Under the pieces are notes generated by a model, which saw only the letters and a program-made list of their open reading frames with translations, was not told where the DNA came from and searched no databases. The position numbers and the translations under genes are program-made. Shown here piece by piece: positions 47,079 to 54,623 of a stretch of 64,000 nucleotides of DNA (position 1 is the first letter of the stretch; each line of letters starts with the position of its first letter). The DNA is from Myxococcus xanthus (lineage in GTDB: Bacteria > Myxococcota > Myxococcia > Myxococcales > Myxococcaceae). Location: the NCBI RefSeq assembly GCF_900106535.1, contig NZ_FNOH01000007.1, positions 248,001 to 312,000 on the forward strand, given 5' to 3'.

Positions 47079-47267
47079 GGCGCGCCTCGAATCATCGCAG
47101 CCCGAGTCCGCGCCGAACAGCCCACCCGAGTGTTCCCACCCTCGAAGGCAGCTCCGCTGGCGCGCCGACCCGACCTCCCACCTTGTGTCAGCCCCTCCCT
47201 GTAGACAGGTCGTCGTGGAGGGAACGTTCCTTCCACGCGACGGCCGCGAAGGCAGGGGGACGGGCGG

Positions 47268-47852
47268 ATGTACACGTTGGCGGAGATGCGCGCTTTCAGG
47301 CTGCGTGACGCGGCGGAGTTGCTGGCACAGCGGGGGTTCGACAACGTCCGGGCCGCGGAACTGGCCCGGGCCACGCGGCTCTCGGTGGGCTCGCTGTATC
47401 GTTACTACGGCAGCAAGCAGGGCATCGCGAGGGCGATACGGACCCTCACCGAGCGCGAGCTGTCCTACACGGGTTTCGTCGCCTACCAGATGGCGGATGG
47501 CGACCCGCTGCGGCAGGGCTTTCGCGACGTCTTCATCGCCTTCTGGCGCGAGTTCGCGACCTGGGCGCTGTTGCAGCCCCACCTCGTGGGCTTCACCTTC
47601 CTTCACAACCATCCGGACACGGACTCACCGGGCGAGCATGACGGACGGACGCGCGCGCAGGTGCTGGAGGTCCTCGAGCATGGCGAGCGCGAGAAGGTGT
47701 TTCCCAAGGGCCGCACCTGGCTCCATGAGTGCATGGTGTGGGGCATGCTGTCGGAACTCGTGCGCCGGACGGGCCGGGGCGAGGTGGTGAGCGAAGAAGA
47801 CGTCGAGACTGCCGCGGAGGTCCTCTGGAAGGCGCTCTCTTTAGATGAGCCC
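47268..47852 (+). CDS. TetR-family regulator with apparent loss of its stop codon
   Basis: The frame from ATG 47268 encodes a normal TetR: NVRAAELARATRLSVGSLYRYY (HTH), SKQGIARAIRTLTE, then a ligand domain ending near ETAAEVLWKALS at about residue 192, the usual length. Instead of stopping, the frame stays open to 48701, antisense to two other genes, adding about 285 low-complexity residues. Removing one T of the TTT at 47840-47842 would put a TAG right after KALS. I therefore give the end at the domain boundary, with the true end unresolved. It is divergent from the kinase gene. Target unknown. Confidence 0.6.
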
Positions 47853-48158
47853 TCCAAGCCTCGAGGTGGTGGCAATCCGCCTCCGGGAGGTGACCACGCG
47901 CATCCAGCGCTCACGGCGGACACGTCAGCTCGGACAAGTGGGGCGATGGTCCCCACCGCATCCGCTGAACCCCCTCCAACTGCGACGCGCCTTCGTGCGG
48001 CGGCAGGTGACGCACCGCTCTCGCATGCACCTTGCCCCCGGCCGGTCCAGACGGCGCGAAGCCCTGGTCCAGCGGCGTCCACGCCCCTCATCCCTGCGCG
48101 GAGGAGCGCGGCTTCCATTCATGCCACATGGCGGCACCATGGCCACCGATGCCCTGCA
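47853..48158. other. Stretch with no supported gene downstream of the TetR domain
   Basis: About 306 bases between the TetR domain and the small pilus-N protein gene. All open frames here have low-complexity Arg/Pro/His composition and none resembles a protein I recognise. It may be the decayed tail region of the TetR transcript. Confidence 0.4.
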
Positions 48159-48482
48159 TCAATCGGTGACGACGATGCGGTAGCTGCTGCGCTTGTTCTC
48201 GGGCCCCACCCACACGAGCAGCGCTGTCTCACCGGCCTGCTTACCGATGATGCGCAGCACCCCTTTGCCGAGCGCCTTGATGTCCGCAATCTCCGGTTCG
48301 TCAATCGCGATGCGGACCATTCCCGGAATTTGAAGGTCGCGATGGCTGCCCTTCTTCACGACCACCGTTTCCTCGGTGGTGGCCGAGGCCCCAGAAGACG
48401 GGGCCGGCTTCGACTCCTCCGCCAGCGCAGGCGCTCCCATCAACGCCAGCGCAACCAGGGCAAGGCCCATTCTGTGATGCAT
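48159..48482 (-). CDS. Small secreted pilus-formation-N-domain protein
   Basis: Exported protein of 107 residues: signal peptide MHHRMGLALVALALM to ALAEE, then one domain of the T2SS-T3SS_pil_N type (as at the N-terminus of CpaC/RcpA secretins): KKGSHRDLQIPGMVRIAID, EPEIADIKALGKGVLRI and GKQAGETALLVWVGP. The same pattern forms the periplasmic tail of the Ser/Thr kinase at 45642-47078. GGAGGAC precedes the ATG. It lies 98 bases downstream of the sigma factor gene on the same strand. It may be a ligand or partner of the kinase tail (inference). Confidence 0.82.
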   Translation of the reverse strand: MHHRMGLALVALALMGAPALAEESKPAPSSGASATTEETVVVKKGSHRDLQIPGMVRIAIDEPEIADIKALGKGVLRIIGKQAGETALLVWVGPENKRSSYRIVVTD

Positions 48483-48580
48483 GGTGTGTGTCCTCCAAGA
48501 GGGGGTTGTTCCACCTTCACCCGGATGACACCGGCCAGGTCGGAGCGTTGCACGCGGCCGCGAAAAAAGTCCGCGGACCC

Positions 48581-49495
48581 TCAGGAAGCCCCAGGGCTGC
48601 TCAGCAGGGACGGCAGGCTCAGGTCCAGCTCTCCCTGTACCACCCGCATCAGGCTGTGCAGTTCGCCGGAGGTGAGCCGAAGCCGCTCCGCCAGCCGCTG
48701 ACGTGTGCCCTCCAGCGCCGCTTCCCGGGCACGGGCCACCCAGCGCGACACGGTGGACTTGTGCGTCTGGTACATGGTGCCGATGCGCTCCAGGCTCAGC
48801 CCCTCCACCACGTGCAAGCGCAGCACGGTGCGCTCCCGCGTGGGCAGGGCATTCAGTGCCTCGGAGAGCGCCGCCTGGAAATGCTCGCGGTGGTTCTTGC
48901 GCAGGTAGTCCAACTCGACGTCCGCCATGCCCGCATGGGTTGGCAGCGGGAGCGCCTCCGCCTCCTCTTCGGCGTGGGCCCTCCGGCGCTCCGAGCGCTG
49001 GAGGTTGAGGGCGGTGCGCACCGCTGCCGCGCGCAACCAAGCCGCGAGCGGACCACTGCCCAGGTATTCCGCCATGCGTGCGGGCCGGTCACCTTCTGGG
49101 ACGAGCAGCCGCTCGCGCAGGTGTTGAACCACCTCGGAGGGGTCCACACCCGTGTCCCGCATCCGAGCCAAGGACGCCGCCGCCTTGGGAAGAACGTGGC
49201 GCTCCAGCGCGACATGCGCCGCGGCGTTCCCCCGCACACAGGCGCACGCCAGATAGAGGTCCGCGGCATGCACGGAGGCCAGCACCCGTGAGGGGTCCTC
49301 GTCCCGTGGCAGGCACGAAGCAAGGTGGCGTAGGAAGTCTTCCTCCGCCAGCGTCACGCCCGGCCAGGCCTGCCGCGCCGCGGCGCAGAGCGCGACCAGC
49401 GTGTCCTCCAGTCCGGACAGGGCCTCGTAGCCCTCGCGTGTCCCGGAGCCGAGCTGCTGGAGGAAGACGAGCGAGCGGCTCTGCTGCGTTCGCAT
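48581..49495 (-). CDS. Sigma-70-family factor of the Myxococcales TIGR03001 type
   Basis: Protein of 304 residues. Region 2 is LAAWLRAAAVRTALNLQRSE; region 4 is ALNALPTRERTVLRLHVVE with HTH LERIGTMYQTHKSTVSRWV. The long N-terminus (about 100 residues before region 2, with LPRDEDPSRVLASVHAADLYLACAC) is characteristic of the Myxococcus-specific sigma subfamily often coded with Ser/Thr kinases. ATG 49495 (MRTQQSRSL) is chosen over a longer open frame. Probable partner of the zinc-motif kinase downstream on the same strand. Confidence 0.82.
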   Translation of the reverse strand: MRTQQSRSLVFLQQLGSGTREGYEALSGLEDTLVALCAAARQAWPGVTLAEEDFLRHLASCLPRDEDPSRVLASVHAADLYLACACVRGNAAAHVALERHVLPKAAASLARMRDTGVDPSEVVQHLRERLLVPEGDRPARMAEYLGSGPLAAWLRAAAVRTALNLQRSERRRAHAEEEAEALPLPTHAGMADVELDYLRKNHREHFQAALSEALNALPTRERTVLRLHVVEGLSLERIGTMYQTHKSTVSRWVARAREAALEGTRQRLAERLRLTSGELHSLMRVVQGELDLSLPSLLSSPGAS

Positions 49496-49559
49496 GCGCA
49501 CCTCGGCACCGCGCGTGCCTGGAACGGCACGGCTCACCCGCCTTGTTACCCCGTTCCCT

Positions 49560-49690
49560 CCCCCCGTTTCCACCCGGCCAGCACGACGGCTCGGCGAGCA
49601 ACCGCGCCAGGAAGTCGCCAAGGGCCTTTAACTTGGGCGGCGTGGGGCGCGCGGGCGGCCACACCCGCCACAAGGCTCCCCGCTCCCCCC
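49560..49690 (-). pseudogene. Possible 3' remnant of a LysR-type regulator gene
   Basis: In this minus frame, GALWRVWPPARPTPPKLKALG followed by DFLARLLAEP resembles the C-terminal end of LysR regulators (typically Y/W-P-x-x-R-x-x-P-x-K-x-x-A-x-x-DFL). Nothing of the N-terminal HTH precedes it, and the frame continues without the expected stop. Short and by eye only; could be chance. Confidence 0.35.
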
Positions 49691-49691
49691 T

Positions 49692-49857
49692 GTGCTCGCA
49701 CACGAAGGACCGGACGCGGCGCTCGCGCGGACGCTGGGCCACGCCCACCTGGGCATCCTGCCCGGACAGGGCCACGTGGCCCACGTCACCGCGCCTGAAT
49801 TGCTGGCGCGCGAGGTCTCCGCGTTCCTCCGCGAATCGCCCGCGCGCCTGGGGCCTA
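49692..49857 (+). pseudogene. Possible 3' remnant of an alpha/beta-hydrolase gene
   Basis: The plus frame reads TLGHAHLGILPGQGHVAHVTA then PELLAREVSAFLRE, which is the usual C-terminal block around the catalytic His of alpha/beta hydrolases (LPGxGHxA...PELxxxxVxxFL). No N-terminal part with the nucleophile Ser exists upstream. It abuts the LysR-like remnant on the other strand, as expected if the shared 5' region of a divergent pair was deleted. Confidence 0.45.
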
Positions 49858-50187
49858 CATGGACACGGACTTGCTTGGGTCGAGCTGCATCTTCTCGGGC
49901 TCGCGCGTCCGGGCCTGCGTGTCCGCCTTCTTCGAGGCGTCCCGGCTCTTGCGCGGGGCCTCGACCTCCGCCTTCACCGGCGCCTCGCAGTGGTCACCCT
50001 TCCGATTCGGGTGGCAGTGCCGGATGCCATACACATGGTGACACCCACAGGGGTCCACCCGTTTCTTCGCGCACGCGGAGGGATTGAACACCGGGGCTGC
50101 CACCTCCACCGGTGTCTGTGCCTGCTCCTTCTCCACGGGTCCCGCCTGCAACGCCACCGCCAGGAAAATCCCACCAAGGAAACCCAT
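49855..50187 (-). CDS. Small secreted Cys/His-rich protein
   Basis: Protein of 110 residues with a short signal peptide (MGFLGGIFLAVALQAG). The middle carries a compact Cys/His cluster, CAKKRVDPCGCHHVYGIRHCH then HCEAP, able to bind a metal or form disulfides; the C-terminus is highly charged (RKSRDASKKADTQARTREPEK). A G-rich ribosome site (GTAGGGGGTGGG) precedes ATG 50187. I do not recognise the family. Confidence 0.6.
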   Translation of the reverse strand: MGFLGGIFLAVALQAGPVEKEQAQTPVEVAAPVFNPSACAKKRVDPCGCHHVYGIRHCHPNRKGDHCEAPVKAEVEAPRKSRDASKKADTQARTREPEKMQLDPSKSVSM

Positions 50188-50464
50188 CGCCCACCCCCTA
50201 CCTGGATGCTGCGGAATGGATGGGAATGGAATCCGGACGTGACAAGTCCCGGGGCGTTCGGAGCCTCGCCGTCCGCTCTCGGGCTGACTTTCGCCCGGCC
50301 GGGCACGTCCCGGCCGCGGCCGCGTGCGGCTCCGAATTCGCTCGCCTTCCCGCCTGTGCCCCCAGCATCCTCTGCTCCTGTTTTCGGGTTTCGGCTCCTG
50401 GCGTCAGCTTCCCTGGACGCTCCCGTCGCTGCCGCGTGTTCATCCCATCTGGGGAATAAGAGTC

Positions 50465-51817
50465 ATGAGTTGGAAGCAGCGGCTGGAGAAGGTCTCAGAG
50501 GGCCATTACGTCCTGGCGAAGACCAAGAGCATGAAGGTCGATGCGGACCTGTTCCTGTCCGACAAGTTGCTGTGGGGGGAGGGCCCCGAGCAACCTGGAC
50601 TGGAGGACTCTGTCTTTGACCAGGTGGTGAATGCGGCATCCTTCCCCGGGGTCACCCGCGTGGCTGTCACACCCGACTGTCACCTGGGCTACGGCGTCCC
50701 CATTGGCACGGTGGTGGAAACGGACGGCATCCTCCTGCCCACCGCCGCCGGCTACGACATCGGCTGCGGGATGGTGCAGTTGCAGACGACGCTCACCGCC
50801 GAGGACGTCGCCGACGCCACGAAGCGCCGCCGCTGGATTGAAGAGGTGACGAAGCGCATCGCCGTGGGCGTGGGCGCCAGCCGCGTGCAGAAGCAGCGCA
50901 GGGTGACGGACCGCACCTTCGCGGACGTGGTGCGCCACGGCGCCAAGGCCCTGGGCCGGGGTTCGTCCGTCACCGAGCGCGACTACATCCCCGTCGAGGA
51001 TGATCGGGTAGACATCCCCGAGCGCGCCTTCGGCAAGCGTGAGCAACTGGGCAGCCTGGGCGGCGGCAACCACTTCACCGAGATGCAGGTGGACCAGGAC
51101 GGCCGCGTGTGGGTGATGCTGCACACCGGCAGCCGCGGCTTCGGGTGGAACATCGCCAAGCACTTCTTCGTGGAGGGCGCCGCGCAGCTGGGCCTCAAGA
51201 GCCGCAGCGAGGACCATGTCTGGCTGGACGCGGAGAGCCCGCTGGGCCGCGACTACTGGAACCTCCACAACATGGCGGCCAACTTCGCGGTGGCCAACCG
51301 GCTCATCATCGGTGAGGCGGTGTGCGCGGCGCTGGAGGACGTCTTCGGCGGCACGGCCAGCGTGTATTACGAAATCTCCCACAACCTCATCCAGAAGGAG
51401 GCGGGGAAGTTCGTCGCCCGAAAGGGCGCCACGCGCGCGTTCCCCGGAGGACACCCCGCGCTGAAGGGCACGCCCTGGGAGAAGACGGGCCACCCCATCC
51501 TCATCCCGGGCTCCATGGAGACGGGCAGCGCCATCCTCTTCGCCGAGCCGGGCGCACAGAAGTCCATCTATTCGGTGAACCACGGCTCTGGCCGCCGCAT
51601 GTCGCGCGGCGAGGCGCGGCGCGTGCTGAAGCAGGACGTCACCGACAAGCGCATGGCCGAGGCGGGCATCCTCCTCAATACCCGCCAGACGCCGCTGGAC
51701 GAGTCCGGCCCCTGCTACAAGAACCTGGACGACGTCCTGGAGACGGTGGAGATGGCGGGGCTGGCCCGGGTGGCCTACCGGCTCAAGCCGGTGGCCTGCA
51801 TCAAGGGCGCGGACTGA
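50465..51817 (+). CDS. rtcB: RtcB-family RNA ligase
   Basis: RNA-splicing ligase of 450 residues that joins 2',3'-cyclic phosphate or 3'-phosphate ends to 5'-OH ends using GTP and Mn2+. Visible motifs: TPDCHLGYGVPIG, GYDIGCGM with metal Cys101, LGGGNHFTEM with a metal His, HTGSRGFGW, ISHNLIQKE and VNHGSGRRMSR, whose His is the guanylylated residue. The length is slightly shorter than E. coli RtcB forms, fitting the bacterial short subtype. ATG 50465 precedes MSWKQRL; the frame upstream to 50324 is not coding-like. No RtcA or RtcR gene is near, so regulation is not by the classic rtc operon. Confidence 0.9.
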   Translation: MSWKQRLEKVSEGHYVLAKTKSMKVDADLFLSDKLLWGEGPEQPGLEDSVFDQVVNAASFPGVTRVAVTPDCHLGYGVPIGTVVETDGILLPTAAGYDIGCGMVQLQTTLTAEDVADATKRRRWIEEVTKRIAVGVGASRVQKQRRVTDRTFADVVRHGAKALGRGSSVTERDYIPVEDDRVDIPERAFGKREQLGSLGGGNHFTEMQVDQDGRVWVMLHTGSRGFGWNIAKHFFVEGAAQLGLKSRSEDHVWLDAESPLGRDYWNLHNMAANFAVANRLIIGEAVCAALEDVFGGTASVYYEISHNLIQKEAGKFVARKGATRAFPGGHPALKGTPWEKTGHPILIPGSMETGSAILFAEPGAQKSIYSVNHGSGRRMSRGEARRVLKQDVTDKRMAEAGILLNTRQTPLDESGPCYKNLDDVLETVEMAGLARVAYRLKPVACIKGAD

Positions 51818-51959
51818 GGCGGCCCGGGAGGCGCATGGCCGTCTGCCTGCCGCCAATCCCTGGGAGGCGGGCGGCCCCGGGTCATTTCCGGCTCGGCGCG
51901 TAGGGCTCGTGGGGCCGTCCGGGGGACGCTACAGTGGGCGCCCCTGGAGTCTTTCGCCC

Positions 51960-52889
51960 ATGAGCTCGCCGTCCCCTGCTGCCCGCATGCCCCCAGCTGC
52001 TTCCCGTGAAGCGGAGCTGGCTCGCGCCGAGAGCGAGCTGTCCACGCTGGAGGGCCGGCTCCATGAACAACTCGCCCAGGCCACGGCGGAGGCGTCCGCG
52101 CTGGCCACCCGGCTGGAGCAGACGCGGCAGGCGCTGACGCGGGCCCACCAGGCCCCCGGTGCCGACCCCATGTTGGGGGAACAGGCCTCCCGGTTGCAGT
52201 TGGCCGTGGCGCCCGCGCTGGACGTGGAGGCGCCGCGCATCCGGGCACTGGAGGCCCGTCAAGCCGCGCTCCTGGCTCGGCGGCAAGCAGGTTCGGAGAT
52301 GCAGTCACTGCTGCGAGCCCACCAGGAGCAGGCCGCGCAGGTGGCCCGCGCGGTGACCGAGGCGGAAGCGGTGCTCAAGCGTCAGGCCGAGGCGGCCAAG
52401 GCCCGCCAGGAAGCCGCGTCGCGGGCACAACACGAAGCCGCCAAGGCCCGCCAGGCCGAGCTGGCGCGGGCGGCCGCCGCGGCGAGGGCCCAGGGGCACG
52501 CACCTCTCCCGGCAGCCGCGGCCCGGCCCGCCACCCCGCCGGAGAACGACGCGCGGCGCAACGGACGGGTGCGGATGCACACGTCCATCGACATGCGCAG
52601 CGACTCCAACTTCTTCACGGGTTTCTCACTGGACCTCAGCGAGGGCGGCGTCTTCATCGCCACCGTGGACGCGGTGCCGCGCGGCACGCAGGTGGAGCTG
52701 GACTTCACGCTGCCGGGCGGCCGGCCCATGAAGGTGACGGGCGTGGTGCGCTGGGTGCGCGAGGCCAATTCCCGCACGCCGGAGCTGATGCCAGGCGTGG
52801 GTGTACAGTTCACCGGGCTTCCGGCGGAAGTGGCCAGCGCCATCTCCTCATTCATCACCACGCGCGACCCGATGTTCTTCCCGGACTGA
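51960..52889 (+). CDS. Coiled-coil PilZ-domain protein (TIGR02266 type)
   Basis: Protein of 309 residues: a long Ala/Glu/Arg coiled coil (about 15-190), Ala/Pro linker, then a C-terminal PilZ domain of the Myxococcus TIGR02266 family: RRNGRVRMHTSIDMRSDSNF, FTGFSLDLSEGGVFIAT, FTLPGGRPMKVTGVVRWVRE and ITTRDPMFFPD. RxxxR and DLSEGG are the c-di-GMP contact motifs. Such proteins in M. xanthus link second messenger to motility or development (family knowledge). GGAG precedes ATG 51960. Confidence 0.85.
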   Translation: MSSPSPAARMPPAASREAELARAESELSTLEGRLHEQLAQATAEASALATRLEQTRQALTRAHQAPGADPMLGEQASRLQLAVAPALDVEAPRIRALEARQAALLARRQAGSEMQSLLRAHQEQAAQVARAVTEAEAVLKRQAEAAKARQEAASRAQHEAAKARQAELARAAAAARAQGHAPLPAAAARPATPPENDARRNGRVRMHTSIDMRSDSNFFTGFSLDLSEGGVFIATVDAVPRGTQVELDFTLPGGRPMKVTGVVRWVREANSRTPELMPGVGVQFTGLPAEVASAISSFITTRDPMFFPD

Positions 52890-53073
52890 GCTTGAGACAG
52901 ACGCCTTCGTGACACGCGGGCGCGATGTTTCACGTCATCCGTCGGGTAGTCGACCTCGCGGCCACTCCCGCGCGCTGACAGGCGGGATTATCCTCCGCAG
53001 AAGACAGACACTCCGACGACGAACTCATGGCGCAAGCCAATGCAGCGGCGCCGCGGAAGGAGATGACACCCGC

Positions 53074-53577
53074 ATGAGCGCGCCTCATCGCAGCCCCACG
53101 GTCCTCGCCGGACGTCGTCCGCGCTGGGACTCCCGCCGACACGCCGACACTGCCCGTGCCTTGGAAGGCACGGGCACCCCGCCCGCACGCGACGCCCTGG
53201 AGACGCCGGCCCCCGAGGTGGACAAGGTCAACCTCGCGCAGAAGCTGGCCCTCTTCTCCGAGCACTGGTCCCCGAAGGTGGTGGGCGAGCTGAACGGCCA
53301 ACACGTCCGGCTGGCCCGGCTCCACGGCCCCTTCGTCTGGCACCAGCACGACGCCGAGGATGAGCTGTTCCTCGTGCTCCACGGCCAGCTGCGCATGGAG
53401 CTGCGCGAGCGCACGGTGGACGTGGGCCCAGGCGAGTTCATCATCATTCCTCGCGGCGTGGAGCACCGGCCCGTGGCGGAGGAGGAGGTCCACGTCCTGC
53501 TCTTCGAGCCCGCCACCACGCTCAACACCGGCAACGTCCGCGAGGAGCGGACGGCCGAGCATCTGCAGCAGCTCTGA
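53074..53577 (+). CDS. Cupin-domain protein
   Basis: Protein of 167 residues with a single cupin barrel: motif 1 WHQHDAEDELFLVLHGQLRME, motif 2 VGPGEFIIIPRGVEHRPVA. The His/Glu metal ligands are present (HxH, E, then H). An N-terminal 50-residue Pro/Ala/Arg tail may be disordered; the conserved part begins at VNLAQKLALF. Similar small cupins bind sugars or act as isomerases; function unknown. ATG 53074 is preceded by AAGGAG and overlaps by four bases the stop of a possible 16-codon frame at 53027-53077. Confidence 0.75.
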   Translation: MSAPHRSPTVLAGRRPRWDSRRHADTARALEGTGTPPARDALETPAPEVDKVNLAQKLALFSEHWSPKVVGELNGQHVRLARLHGPFVWHQHDAEDELFLVLHGQLRMELRERTVDVGPGEFIIIPRGVEHRPVAEEEVHVLLFEPATTLNTGNVREERTAEHLQQL

Positions 53578-53717
53578 AGCGGACGTCCAGGCACCCCCGC
53601 CGGGCGGGCGGGCCTCCCGCCACCCCGCTCGCGCGGATTCCTCCGTGGCGTCGCGCGGCGCACCTTTAGCTCCGGACCCGGGCCGCCCGAGCGGCTCCCT
53701 GCCGAGGAGCGGAAGCG

Positions 53718-54614
53718 ATGCGCATCCACCACCTGAACTGCACCACCATGTGCCCGCCGGGCGGCCGGCTGGTGGACGGGCGAAAGGGCTTCACGGGGCC
53801 CGCGGCGCTGACGTGTCACTGCCTCCTGGTGGAAGGCCGGCAGGGACTCATCCTGGTGGACACCGGCTTCGGCCTGGAGGACGTGAAGCACCCCCGGGCG
53901 CGGCTGCACCCGCTGCTCCTCAAGGGAATCCGGCCCCGGCTCAACGAGGGCCCCACGGCCATCCGACAGATTGAGCGCATGGGCTTCCATGCCGAGGACG
54001 TGCGCGACATCGTCCTCACCCACCTGGACTGCGACCACGCTGGCGGCCTGAGCGACTTCCCTCACGCGAAGATCCATCTCTTGTGGGATGAGTACCAGCA
54101 GGCCCTGGCCCAGGCGACGGCGAGGGACCGGAGACGCTACCGGCCACAGCAGTGGCCTCCGGAGACGCAGTGGGTGACGTATCCCTCCCTGGGGGACGGT
54201 GAGCGCTGGTTCGGCTTCGAGTGCGTGAGGGATTTGACGGGCCTGCCGCCGGAAATCCTGCTGGTGCCGCTGCCGGGCCACACCCTGGGCCACGCTGGCG
54301 TCGCCATCCAGAATGGAAGCGGTTGGCTGCTGCACGCCGGAGACGCGTACTTCTACCATGGGGAGATGGCCCCGGACCGGTACCAGTGCACCCTGGGCCT
54401 GCGCATCGCCCAGAAACTGAATCAGACGGATGGCTATCTGCGCTGGCACAACATGCGCAGGCTGCGCGAGCTGGTGCATCGGCACGGACGGGACGTCACG
54501 GTGTTCTGCGCGCATGACTCGCTGGAGTTCGAGCTGCTGGAGGAGCAGGAGAAAGCGCCTGAGCGGTCGCCCCTGCGGACCTTCGTGGACACCCGGCCGC
54601 CGCTGCACGCGTGA
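53718..54614 (+). CDS. Metallo-beta-lactamase-fold hydrolase
   Basis: Protein of 298 residues. Metal ligands: THLDCDHAGG (HxxxDH), later PGHTLGHAGV and HAGDAYFYHGE, and FCAHDSLEFE near the C-terminus. The layout fits quorum-quenching lactonase-like or glyoxalase-II-like MBL hydrolases (AttM/AiiA group shows HxDxDH). The N-terminal CTTMCPPGG is a recurring feature of one MBL subfamily. Substrate unknown. It converges with the histidine kinase gene 9 bases away. Confidence 0.85.
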   Translation: MRIHHLNCTTMCPPGGRLVDGRKGFTGPAALTCHCLLVEGRQGLILVDTGFGLEDVKHPRARLHPLLLKGIRPRLNEGPTAIRQIERMGFHAEDVRDIVLTHLDCDHAGGLSDFPHAKIHLLWDEYQQALAQATARDRRRYRPQQWPPETQWVTYPSLGDGERWFGFECVRDLTGLPPEILLVPLPGHTLGHAGVAIQNGSGWLLHAGDAYFYHGEMAPDRYQCTLGLRIAQKLNQTDGYLRWHNMRRLRELVHRHGRDVTVFCAHDSLEFELLEEQEKAPERSPLRTFVDTRPPLHA

Positions 54615-54623
54615 CGGGCGGGC

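Noticed and set aside
53027-53077. 16-codon frame ending in an ATGA overlap with the cupin start
   Set aside because: Could be a leader peptide, but it lacks a good ribosome site and is short enough to be chance.
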